This document shows, piece by piece, positions 18,927 through 26,864 of a stretch of 64,000 nucleotides of DNA. The notes beneath the pieces are model-generated. The model did not search any database. It was not told the DNA's origin and was given only the letters and a program-made list of their open reading frames with translations. The stretch lies in NCBI RefSeq assembly GCF_019331735.1, contig NZ_JAHBBH010000003.1, positions 62,001 to 126,000 on the forward strand, written 5' to 3'. Numbering within the stretch: the first letter of the stretch is position 1; each line of letters opens with the position of its first letter. The translations under genes were made by a program, and so were the position numbers. The stretch comes from Bifidobacterium miconis. GTDB taxonomy: Bacteria; Actinomycetota; Actinomycetes; Actinomycetales; Bifidobacteriaceae.

Positions 18927-20207
18927 CTACCCCACCAGCCCGTTGACCGTATCCAGCACGGCGCGCACGTTGCGCTCGAACTCGGCCGGTTCGGGCAGCA
19001 GCGAAATCGCGAGATATCCGTTCGACGCCATGTCGAAGAAGTATCCCGGCTGGCCGCTCAATCCGTGCCGTTCGATCATCGCGAGGACGAGCTCGTTCTC
19101 GTCGATCACGCTCGGCACACGCAACAGCACGTTCCAGCCGCCCTCCGCGCGCAGCACGCTGACCAGCCCGTGCTCGTCCGCGTCGAGCAGCCGGTGCAGC
19201 GTCGTGAGATTGCCGTGCACGCGGGCGCGCACGCGATCCGTCTGGCTGCCGGCCGCGTCGAGCAGCGCGGGAATATCACGCGCGATGATGTCGCTCATCG
19301 GCAGATAGTCGTCGGCGATCACGTCGAGCCGACGCTGCGCTTCGGCCACGTCGCCGGCCGGACCGGACACCTGGATCCAGCCGACCTTCGCATGCGGCGC
19401 GGCGAGCATTTTCGAGAACCCATCCAGTGCAAACGTAAGCACTCCGGGCTCCCCCGCGAGCCGCGCGTTGCCGGCGAACGGCTCGAGCGTGTAGTCGTAG
19501 AACACTTCGTCGGCGATGATCGCGACGCCGCGCTTGCGGCACAACGCCACGATCCGCTCGCGCTCCGCGGGCTTGACGTACGAGCCGGTCGGATTGTTCG
19601 GGTTGATCAGAACGAGCGCGCGGATGCGCTCGCCAACGTTCGCGTCGTCGAGCAGTGCTTCGAGTTCGGCGACGTCGATGTACCACGATCCGTCGAACTG
19701 CAGCTGGTATTCGACCGTGTCAACGCATTCGAGACGGGCGATCGATTCGATGAGCGGATAGCCGGGCTTGGGCGCGAGCACCGCGTCGCCCGCGTCGCAC
19801 AGCAGTTTGATGAGCCACGAGTACGCTTCGGACGTGGAGCTGAGGATGTAGAGGCTGTCGGGATTGACCGGCTCGACCGAATCGGCGGCACCAACCGCCC
19901 CCGCATTCGTACGATTGCTCGCAGTGTCCGATCCCGAGCCGTCGGCGTCGAATGCGACGGAATCATCGTCGGCAGCGGCACGGGGAGCATAGGTCGCGGT
20001 CAGGAACGCGGCGAGCGCCTCGCGCGCCTTGCGCGGGCCGCGCGGATCGGCCGTGTAGATTTCCGGCACCAGTGCCGGGGCCAGACCGTGACGGGTCGGG
20101 TTGGAATCGTTGAGCTTGCCGAGCACGGTGCCTTGGCGCTTGGCGGCCGCTTCCGCCGCGGCGATCGGATTGGGCGCGCTGATGTCGACTCTTGAGGAAA
20201 ATCGCAT
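18927..20207 (-). CDS. PLP-dependent aminotransferase, class I/II
   Basis: 426 residues from ATG 20207; a GTG at 20225 is an alternative start and neither has a clear ribosome site. Fold-type I features: LINPNNPTGS, IADEVFYDY, and the PLP lysine in DGFSKML. SSTSEAYSW lies in the cofactor-phosphate region. An Asp/Ala/Ser/Gly-rich stretch of about 40 residues is inserted between the N-terminal arm and SLYILSS. Broad alanine/aspartate-type specificity is likely; the exact substrate is not visible. It stands upstream of tandem palindromes and ends beside a repeat. Confidence 0.85.
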   Translation of the reverse strand: MRFSSRVDISAPNPIAAAEAAAKRQGTVLGKLNDSNPTRHGLAPALVPEIYTADPRGPRKAREALAAFLTATYAPRAAADDDSVAFDADGSGSDTASNRTNAGAVGAADSVEPVNPDSLYILSSTSEAYSWLIKLLCDAGDAVLAPKPGYPLIESIARLECVDTVEYQLQFDGSWYIDVAELEALLDDANVGERIRALVLINPNNPTGSYVKPAERERIVALCRKRGVAIIADEVFYDYTLEPFAGNARLAGEPGVLTFALDGFSKMLAAPHAKVGWIQVSGPAGDVAEAQRRLDVIADDYLPMSDIIARDIPALLDAAGSQTDRVRARVHGNLTTLHRLLDADEHGLVSVLRAEGGWNVLLRVPSVIDENELVLAMIERHGLSGQPGYFFDMASNGYLAISLLPEPAEFERNVRAVLDTVNGLVG

Positions 20208-20251
20208 GGCTGTCAGTCTAGCCACGCATCACGAAAACCCGTCAATCACCC

Positions 20252-20301
20252 GTGGCGGAAAACGCTCATTGACAGTACTGTCAGTGAGCGAAAACCGCCA
20301 C
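20252..20301. repeat. 50-bp palindrome, first of a tandem pair
   Basis: Begins GTGGCGGAAAACGCTCA and ends TGAGCGAAAACCGCCAC. The arms match apart from an AAAA/AAAA mismatch block and one base. Twelve bases separate it from the second copy. It occupies the gap between the aminotransferase and ppgK. Confidence 0.75.
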
Positions 20302-20313
20302 TCCGACCACGTC

Positions 20314-20363
20314 GTGGCAGAAAATGCTCGCTCACGGCGATCTCAGTGAGCATTTTCCGCCAC
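20314..20363. repeat. 50-bp palindrome, second of a tandem pair
   Basis: Begins GTGGCAGAAAATGCTC and ends GAGCATTTTCCGCCAC; the arms match with one mismatch. It has the same length and end motif (GTGGCGGAAAA) as its neighbour at 20252-20301. Confidence 0.75.
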
Positions 20364-20393
20364 GAGGGAGAGCAACATCGCCCATATGGCAGC

Positions 20394-20420
20394 AAAAAGG
20401 CTCCCCACAAGGGAGGAGCC
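20394..20420 (-). terminator. Intrinsic terminator of ppgK
   Basis: On the minus strand GGCTCC and GGAGCC form a stem that is followed directly by TTTTT. It lies about 27 bases after the ppgK stop codon. Confidence 0.8.
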
Positions 20421-20446
20421 GGTAAGGATTTACGCGCGAAGTGTCG

Positions 20447-21214
20447 TCACTGCTTGGTGCTGGCGAAGTACGCGGCGCCGACGATGCCGGCCTCGTTGCG
20501 CAGCTTGGCCGGGACGATCGGCGTCTTGATGTCGATGTACGGCAGGAACTTGTCGCTCTGACGGCTCACGCCGCCGCCGACGACGAACAGGTCCGGGTTG
20601 AAGTACTTTTCCATCAGGCCGTAGTACTTGGTGAGTCGCTTGGCCCACTTCTTGTAGCCGAGTTCCTTCTGTTCGCGCACGCCGGAGGACGCGTACTTTT
20701 CGGCGTCGAGGTGCTTTTCGTCGAGGATGATGTGGCCGAGCTCGGTATTCGGCACGAGCGTGCCGTTCATGATGAGTGCGGTGCCGATGCCGGTGCCGAG
20801 CGTGGTCGCAATGACGAGGCCGTTCTGTCCCTTGGCCGCGCCGTACTGCTGTTCGGCGAGACCGGCGGCGTCCGCGTCGTTGACGACGACGACCGGGCGG
20901 CCGCACGCTTCGGAGAAGACTTCCGTCACGTCGACGCCGATCCACGACTGGTCGAGGTTGGCCATGAAGTCGAGCTTCTGGCCGGGCTTGATCGGGGCCG
21001 GGAACGCAATGCCGACCGGTGCGGAGTCCGGAACCTCGAAGTGGTCGAGCTGCTGGCGCACGATCGCGGCGACGGCCTGCGGGGTGGAGACTGCCGGGGT
21101 GAGGATCTTCAGGCGCGGCTCGGCGAATTCGCCCTTTTCCAGGTCGACCGGCGCCGCCTTGATGCCGGAACCGCCGATGTCCACGCCGAACGCTTGTGCC
21201 GTTTCAATCATCAT
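20447..21214 (-). CDS. ppgK: Polyphosphate glucokinase (ROK family)
   Basis: 255 residues. It phosphorylates glucose to glucose-6-phosphate with polyphosphate and/or ATP, feeding the fructose-6-phosphate shunt. Motifs: N-terminal phosphate loop FGVDIGGSGIK, VVVNDADAAG with the catalytic Asp, TLGTGIGTALI, ELGHI, and a C-terminal FVVGGGVSRQ. The absence of the ROK zinc-binding cysteines and the overall length fit actinobacterial PPGK. The start at 21214 follows GAGAGGGG; a second ATG follows at once (21211). A strong intrinsic terminator lies downstream. Confidence 0.9.
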   Translation of the reverse strand: MMIETAQAFGVDIGGSGIKAAPVDLEKGEFAEPRLKILTPAVSTPQAVAAIVRQQLDHFEVPDSAPVGIAFPAPIKPGQKLDFMANLDQSWIGVDVTEVFSEACGRPVVVVNDADAAGLAEQQYGAAKGQNGLVIATTLGTGIGTALIMNGTLVPNTELGHIILDEKHLDAEKYASSGVREQKELGYKKWAKRLTKYYGLMEKYFNPDLFVVGGGVSRQSDKFLPYIDIKTPIVPAKLRNEAGIVGAAYFASTKQ

Positions 21215-21434
21215 TGACCCCTCTCTGTGAGTTGGCCGGATTCGCGGCCGGGTATGTGCAATCATTGGCATTGTATAACGGAACGCCATCGACACGCGGC
21301 ATTGGTCTTGCCCTGCGGTTGCGCGGGAGGCGGCGGGGACGGGTCGCGGACGCTCTTCTGCTCCGTCTCGGCATCATCCCCGACTCAAGACTCGCGCTCA
21401 TAAACATAGCCGGATCGTCTGTGAATCATCCGTG

Positions 21435-21523
21435 AAGCAAATACCAGGCAAATAAATTTTTGGCGGAATTCCAACGATTATCGAACTTTTCCCAGCTTGG
21501 CAGCATCATTCAGGCAAATAAAT
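21435..21523. repeat. 89-bp direct repeat, copy A
   Basis: Runs from AAGCAAATACC to GGCAAATAAAT and matches 23077-23165 at all but about four of 89 positions. The 11-mer GGCAAATAAAT occurs near both ends of this copy. It overlaps the last codons (NLFA and stop) of the AlbA_2 gene. With copy B it brackets that gene. Confidence 0.9.
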
Positions 21524-23009
21524 TCTGCGCAATATCCGCAGCCGTTGAGACACCCGCCCATGCCGGCAGATACTGCCTCTTCTTGTTTGCCGCATCCGCG
21601 TCAGCTAGGCGGATCAGTCCCGCTTCGATGCTTTCCGATATCAGCCGCGAGATTTGCGAGCTGGACGTGGCCGGAAGACCGAAGCGCATGCGCAACGACG
21701 CATTGGTCAGAAAATCGCCATTGGCATACTGCACGCACGCGTGCCAATAACACGCCTGCATGCGTTCAGCTACTGTCAGGTTGCGGTAAGGCCGACGCTG
21801 CATGAGCCGCACTCTCATACTGGGGGCATCTCCACGTGTTTCCTGAATCTCCGGAGCCGGAAGCTGCATAAGTTCGCAGGAACGTATGATCTTGTCCCAT
21901 CCGGAACCGGCTTCCTCACACATGTTCAGTCTCCGTGCCAGTTTTGCCAGCTTCGGATTCCGTGATTGCGGCGGATCGTTGACCAGACGCGATACTTCGA
22001 TCAGAGAAGATCCGGGGTTGGAGAATTCCACACGATCTTCGAAGATCTCCACCAAGGGTCCGCTGCCCCTCACCGTGAGATCCTGATGAATGAGCATGTT
22101 GCCTAATAACTCACGAATCGCAAGCTCAGGATATCCTTGCACAGTTACGCGAAGACCACGGTCGATCTCTTCCCGTTCCGGAAGCAGCGCCTGCAAGTAA
22201 TCCAGTATGGCGTCGATGTCCGCGTATCCTCCGGGGAATGTCTTTGACCGGGTTGCGGATAGCCGATCCTTGCCTGTGTACCGGATGATGCGGATAGCCT
22301 TTCTGGAAACGGTTTCAAAATCGTCCATTTTCACGGCGAACAGCAATGCGCCTAAATTGGTGATAGCGTATTGTCCGCTGTCCAACGGCTTGACTATCGA
22401 ATCGGCAATCAAATAGTGCAGTATGCCCGACCCGCCTTCCGGCAGGGGGATACCGGTTTGGGTGAAGTATCTGGCCCAATTCAGTTTGGACAGTACTTCA
22501 TCGCGACTCAGCCACCGCATGGCGATCTGATCCTCGAATGCGCCGGTTCTCGTCAAATCCCAAAGTCGTTGTTCACGTTGCGTGTTCTTCTGCAACGGCT
22601 GTGTGGACGTTCCCGATCTGATGTATTCGACGTTGTCGAAGGAAACCGGATATCCAATGGCCGGCCAGATTCGCAGCACCACAACGGTTTTCCCGTCAAT
22701 TTCCACGGGAATGAACTGAAACTCCGCGTTATCGGACAGCTTCACGCGAAGCCAGATCTCCAACTCCTGATTGCCGCGCTTGGCGGTCAGCGGATTGAAT
22801 GATGTTCCAATGACCGCATGACTGGAATCGTCGATTCCCCACACCATATAGGCATAATCCTGACCTTCCACTACAGCGGAATTCGCCAAGGCGGCGATAT
22901 CACGTCCGATCATCTCAAATCGAGCGTTGGAATCCTTGAACTCTATCGTCTGCGTTTCCGACACGGATTGCGCCAGTCGAATCACCAGCGCCACGTAATC
23001 TTCGGGCAT
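21510..23009 (-). CDS. AlbA_2 (Schlafen-like) / HATPase_c_4 ATP-binding protein
   Basis: 499 residues; start at 23009 (MPEDYV) with AGGTGGG upstream. The N-terminal ~130 residues resemble the AlbA_2/Divergent AAA_4 nucleic-acid-binding domain (TQTIEFKDSNARFEMIGRDI, DYAYMVWGIDD). The central part (ELAIRELLGNMLIHQD, EIFEDRVEFSNPG) matches the GHKL-type HATPase_c_4 domain, and a C-terminal winged helix follows (ASLRMRFGLPATSSSQISRL). Such proteins are common in variable chromosomal islands and may be regulators or defence-related. It is bracketed by 89-bp direct repeats and adjoins gene debris, which suggests recent movement. Confidence 0.8.
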   Translation of the reverse strand: MPEDYVALVIRLAQSVSETQTIEFKDSNARFEMIGRDIAALANSAVVEGQDYAYMVWGIDDSSHAVIGTSFNPLTAKRGNQELEIWLRVKLSDNAEFQFIPVEIDGKTVVVLRIWPAIGYPVSFDNVEYIRSGTSTQPLQKNTQREQRLWDLTRTGAFEDQIAMRWLSRDEVLSKLNWARYFTQTGIPLPEGGSGILHYLIADSIVKPLDSGQYAITNLGALLFAVKMDDFETVSRKAIRIIRYTGKDRLSATRSKTFPGGYADIDAILDYLQALLPEREEIDRGLRVTVQGYPELAIRELLGNMLIHQDLTVRGSGPLVEIFEDRVEFSNPGSSLIEVSRLVNDPPQSRNPKLAKLARRLNMCEEAGSGWDKIIRSCELMQLPAPEIQETRGDAPSMRVRLMQRRPYRNLTVAERMQACYWHACVQYANGDFLTNASLRMRFGLPATSSSQISRLISESIEAGLIRLADADAANKKRQYLPAWAGVSTAADIAQNLFA

Positions 23010-23076
23010 CGGCCCACCTACTTTCCGCTCGACAATGACGATCAATGCCTTCAGTGTATCGCCGCAGCATACCGCA

Positions 23077-23165
23077 AAGCAAATACCAAGCAAATAAATT
23101 TTTGGCGGAATTCCAACGATTATCGAACTTTCCGCAGCTTGGCGGCATCATTCAGGCAAATAAAT
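23077..23165. repeat. 89-bp direct repeat, copy B
   Basis: Near-identical to 21435-21523 in the same orientation, 1.55 kb away. It ends two bases before the surviving coding sequence of a dead gene (from 23167), as if the repeat-bounded unit had inserted into that gene. Confidence 0.9.
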
Positions 23166-23381
23166 CGCCAATGCGGAGCGGAACCGGACGAGTGAGGACG
23201 GACAGGAGGAATTCAACGACGACAAGACGCAGAACGCCGTCGCGATGGCCGTGACGTGCATGGGAGAGCACGTCAAGGGATTGTCCCGCGAGTTCAGGAA
23301 CGCCGAGCCGCAGACCGAATGAAAAACGATCGCCGGCACGCAGGACAGGATCGTGCACGACTGCGACGAGCTTGATTTCGG

Positions 23382-24357
23382 GCTCTTCGCATTTTGGCGT
23401 GTATGAGTCGTGCGGTCCGAGGTATCGGAATCGCGCTATCGCGCGATGCTGTGCTGTCAGCGGCAGCTGTAGCTGCCGCCAAGGCAAGTGTTCAACGCTT
23501 GTGACGCTGGCGGTAGCCTCGGCCCCCTCGGCTGAGGGGGCTGTCGACCGACAGGTCGACTGGGGGAGCGTCGCGGCACGTTAGTGCCGCCAACAACACG
23601 GCATCGCGCGCAGCGCGATACCAATACCAGAGCCGCAATGCCCTCTTATCGCATGGCAATCCTTGCTGCTACCACCCGGTCAATCTCCATGCACACTCAT
23701 TGAACATGCGATCCACCTGATTGTTCGCAAACCTCACCACCAGCAGGTCTTCATTCTCCAAGTCCCGGGTGCGAATGGCGTTCTTTTCCTGTTGTTTCAA
23801 CGTGTAGTGGCCGCCACCGTCGAGTTCGACCACAAGTCTGGTCTTCGCGCAGTAGAAGTCGACGATATGCCGGCCGATCGGGGTCTGCCGCTGCCAGCGC
23901 AGCGTATGGGTGCTAACCGGTACCAGAGTTTGCGCTCCCATGGGGTCATGTTTTTGCGCAGTTGTTTGGCTAGAGGCGTGTTGGCCTTGTGACATTCCCT
24001 CATGGGTTGAGTGTAGTGGATGCGCGGGTGGTATCGGAATCGCGCTGTGCGCGATGCCGTGTTGTTGGCGGCGCACGGCGCCGCGGACGCTCCCCCAGTC
24101 ACGCTTCGCGTGACAGCCCCCCTCAGCCGAGGGGGCCGAGGCTCCGCCAGCATCATAGTGCGTTGAACACTGGCAAGCGCGGCGGCCGGGCCGCCGCTGG
24201 AAACAGTATTGCGCGTGAGTGCAATGCCGTGTTCATCGCGCGGCAGCGCGATGCTGGGATTGCGCTATCGCGCAATCTCACGGCAACACAGCATCACGCG
24301 ACAGCGTGATCCCGACACCACCGGGACAACGCCCGTACACACCAAAATGCGAAGAGC
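23382..24357. mobile_element. Inverted-repeat cassette carrying a DUF559 endonuclease gene
   Basis: Bounded by terminal inverted repeats GCTCTTCGCATTTTGG at 23382-23397 and its complement at 24342-24357; the match extends to about 26 bp with three mismatches. TTGATTTCG flanks both ends (23372-23380 and 24358-24366), an apparent 9-bp target duplication; one unexplained G lies at 23381. Long imperfect arms (to about 23640 on the left, from about 24010 on the right) share blocks in mirrored order, including AGTGTTCAACGC, CCTCGGCCCCCTCGGCTGAG, GACTGGGGGAGCGTC and GCCGCCAACAACACGGCATC. The only gene inside is a frameshifted DUF559 endonuclease. No transposase is encoded, so movement must be in trans or by another route. 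Confidence 0.75.
23669..24003 (-). pseudogene. DUF559 endonuclease-domain gene, frameshifted
   Basis: The first frame from ATG 24003 gives MRECHKANTPLAKQLRK and NMTPWERKLWYR, the typical DUF559 start. The typical rest (RWQRQTPIGRHIVDFYC, RLVVELDGGGHY, LLVVRFANNQV) lies in another frame. The break is near 23911-23917; a one-base loss in the CGGTTAGCACC stretch would explain it. The Asp of VDFYC and Glu of VVELDG are the expected PD-(D/E)xK residues; the usual Gln before His in ELDGxQH is Gly here. Total length about 111 residues, normal for the family. It is the sole cargo of the inverted-repeat cassette. Confidence 0.75.
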
Positions 24358-24566
24358 TTGATTTCGCATGTCTGTATCAGACCGTCACGCGGGAGCCGCC
24401 GCAGATGATCGCCGTGCCGCAGCCGTACGTTGACGAACCGCAGCACGTTGTACCGCGCACCGATACGCTGCTTGACGTGCCGCGCTTATGAGCGGTGTCC
24501 TGTGCATGTCACAATTCCTCAGACTCCCAGCCGACCGTAGACGACGGTATGTACCATCAACCAAGA

Positions 24567-25724
24567 TCACCGAATCGCGCCGTCATACGCAGCCACGGCC
24601 GAAGACCGCTGAGTCTTGCCCAATATGCCCGGCAGACAGCGGTTCATGATCTCGGCGCAGGGCGTGCAAATGGCGAGGTTGATGAGTATCGCGCCGAAGC
24701 AGCATGCCATCCGCATGGCGATATCGGACGACGTAGTATCCAGACCGATCAGGCTGAGCAGCCACGGAATCAACGACGGATAGATCGGAGCATTCACGCA
24801 ATAGAACACCAACGTATTACGTCCCCAATACGAGAGCGTCCCTCCCAGCGCACGATTCATGGCCGGTACATCCGCGATCAGACGGGACACGGCCAGCACC
24901 ATCCACACACCCGAAACAGCACCGACCACGAAACACGCCGGATTGCCCAAATCGTTCATATACGGGTTCACCGACCCATGGAACACATGGCCGTTCACCC
25001 ACACCGATACGATCAGCACCATGGCGGCCGGCAGAATGACCCACGCCGACAGCGCCCGGCGCAACGCCCGCGCGTGGCGGCGCAACAGGATGCCCAGCAC
25101 GAAGAATCCGAACATCGACAACGCCACATCGCAACCCCACGGCAACACGATATAGACATACGCACTGTATGTCCAACCCAGCGTCACCGCTATCACTGCG
25201 GCCACGACCAATGCGGCATCACGCCGACGCCCCCGCAGCCCGAACCGGTCAAGGAACCGCAGCAGCGCATAGCCGCCGACCTCCATCATGAACAGACAGG
25301 TAAGGAACCAAGGAATGACGCCGAATCCATCATGCCCGCGTAAGTTGATCGCATACCCGGCGAACCATGTGAGATATGCGGCAGGAGACCAAGTCTCTCC
25401 ATGGAGCAGGCCGATCAATCGTTCGACGAGAAACGGCACGACGCTGAGAAACAGTCCGGGTACGATCAAGGTGCGCACCTTGTTCCGCAGGAATGGCGGA
25501 AACGAACGGTATTTGCGGGTCGAGAACACGAATCCGGACAGGAAGAAGAACACCATCATGTCATAGGCGGACACCACCGCTGACAATCCGTCCGGCGCCG
25601 CACCGTGCATGACGAACACGCCGATAATGGCGAACGCCTTCGCATAATCCACCCAGAGGATACGGCCTCTTGATGCGGGCAACACTGGCAATGTGCCAAC
25701 GACATCACTGCTATGCTGTCTCAT
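24567..25724 (-). CDS. Acyltransferase 3 family membrane protein
   Basis: 385 residues with about ten hydrophobic helices. The N-terminus ILWVDYAKAFAIIGVFVMHG contains the family's D-x-x-[KR]-x-x-x-I pattern and the His at the end of helix 1. FFFLSGFVFSTRK is the typical second motif. GAGGGGAGAG precedes the ATG. These enzymes O-acylate surface sugars. It is the last gene of the minus-strand exopolysaccharide cluster, 18 bp after another acyltransferase gene, so both may decorate the same polymer. Confidence 0.85.
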   Translation of the reverse strand: MRQHSSDVVGTLPVLPASRGRILWVDYAKAFAIIGVFVMHGAAPDGLSAVVSAYDMMVFFFLSGFVFSTRKYRSFPPFLRNKVRTLIVPGLFLSVVPFLVERLIGLLHGETWSPAAYLTWFAGYAINLRGHDGFGVIPWFLTCLFMMEVGGYALLRFLDRFGLRGRRRDAALVVAAVIAVTLGWTYSAYVYIVLPWGCDVALSMFGFFVLGILLRRHARALRRALSAWVILPAAMVLIVSVWVNGHVFHGSVNPYMNDLGNPACFVVGAVSGVWMVLAVSRLIADVPAMNRALGGTLSYWGRNTLVFYCVNAPIYPSLIPWLLSLIGLDTTSSDIAMRMACCFGAILINLAICTPCAEIMNRCLPGILGKTQRSSAVAAYDGAIR

Positions 25725-25742
25725 TTGTCTCTCCCCTCGCCC

Positions 25743-26864
25743 TCAGGAACGAAGCCCGAGCATTCGCTGCACCGGTTTGACGATGACGCCATCGTAAACG
25801 AACGCCAACATCGTCAGCGCGGCAAACAAGCCCGCCACCGTCGGGATCATCAGCCCCACCACGGTGAGCACGGTGTTCGGGTGCGGCAGGATGGCGGTCA
25901 AAACCGTCCACACATTGGCCCTGACGTACGGGTTCTCATGAATCAGATAGACGCCGAACACACTGCCGCTGACCGGCATGACATATCGTGATATACGACC
26001 CGCATCAATAGCCGGAGCCTTCATCATGGCGACGAACACCATGGACGAAGCGACAAGCTCCACTGCGGGGACAACTCCGAATACGCTGCGGCTATCGGAC
26101 CTCAGCCAATCCCAGAATCCGAATCGCAGCGCCGCATAGATGAACAGAACGAGCACCAGGTATGCCACCGCCATGGCGACCAATGCGGTCCACCGATTGA
26201 CAAATCGGTACAATCGGCTGCTCTCGCCATGCAGTCGCAGCCACCCACCGATCAGATAGCCTGCCATGGCATACGTCCATGTGGTCCAGAACAACGGTGC
26301 CAGCGAAACGAGCGGCATCAGACTTACGAACATCAGCACCATGATGAGACGCAATGATGCCTGTCGCGTCGCATGATGAAGCACCATGTTCAGATACGGC
26401 GACACCATCATCATCAGCACATAAGCCGTGATGAACCAGTACGTTCCGTTGAATACCGGCAGCAGGGCGGTGTACAGGGTGCGGAACAGCTCCGCCGGCG
26501 CGAATATCGCGCGGATCCCGTCTGTGGGATGCACGATCAGCAGACACGCCTGCAGCAACAAGATGCCGGCCGTATAGAGGAACGTCTGCACCATGACCGA
26601 AACCGGTTTGCGCAGATGGAACTCCTTGTTGACCTGGAAATATCCGGATAGCAGGAAGAACAGGCATACGCCTATCTGCCCCGCGCAATGATTCCATGCC
26701 CAGGCGGCCGACCGTGAAAGAAGCGGCCCCGAGTCTTCGAGATCCCATCCCATGTTGGCGACGAAATGACAGCTGACAATCAGCAGCATGGCCATGATGC
26801 GAAGCATCTCGAAACGCACATCGCGATTATTGTTTGAACCGCTCTTCTTTGCCCCGCTATTCAC
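25743..26864 (-). CDS. Acyltransferase 3 family membrane protein
   Basis: 373 residues from GTG 26864, chosen because GGGGAG lies just upstream and the start overlaps the preceding gene's stop by eight bases; ATG 26807 is an alternative. About ten helices. Motifs: RFEMLRIMAMLLIVSCHF with the catalytic-type His, and FFLLSGYF with downstream basic residues. This resembles OafA/WcaK-like O-acetyltransferases acting on lipid-linked or exported sugars. It differs clearly from the neighbouring acyltransferase. Confidence 0.85.
   Translation of the reverse strand: MNSGAKKSGSNNNRDVRFEMLRIMAMLLIVSCHFVANMGWDLEDSGPLLSRSAAWAWNHCAGQIGVCLFFLLSGYFQVNKEFHLRKPVSVMVQTFLYTAGILLLQACLLIVHPTDGIRAIFAPAELFRTLYTALLPVFNGTYWFITAYVLMMMVSPYLNMVLHHATRQASLRLIMVLMFVSLMPLVSLAPLFWTTWTYAMAGYLIGGWLRLHGESSRLYRFVNRWTALVAMAVAYLVLVLFIYAALRFGFWDWLRSDSRSVFGVVPAVELVASSMVFVAMMKAPAIDAGRISRYVMPVSGSVFGVYLIHENPYVRANVWTVLTAILPHPNTVLTVVGLMIPTVAGLFAALTMLAFVYDGVIVKPVQRMLGLRS

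Larger units (their letters stand above)
23167..24491 (+). pseudogene. Degraded gene interrupted by a cassette and a stop codon
   Basis: One reading frame is followed from 23167 (ANAERNRTSEDGQEEFNDD, then VTCMGEHVKGLSREF) through an in-frame TGA at 23320-23322 to DELDF at 23365-23379. It resumes after an insertion at 24358-24491 (ACLYQTVTREPPQMIAVPQ, ending LLDVPRL and TGA). Removing the insertion and one copy of TTGATTTCG restores the frame exactly. The 5' part is lost at the 89-bp repeat. I do not recognise the family. Confidence 0.7.

Noticed and set aside
23148-23339. Minus-strand 63-residue frame overlapping the 89-bp repeat
   Set aside because: It is antisense to the reconstructed dead gene and ends in repeat DNA; no ribosome site or protein-like features.
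23408-24331. A transposase gene inside the inverted-repeat cassette
   Set aside because: Apart from the DUF559 fragment, no frame of useful length with recognisable motifs exists between the arms.
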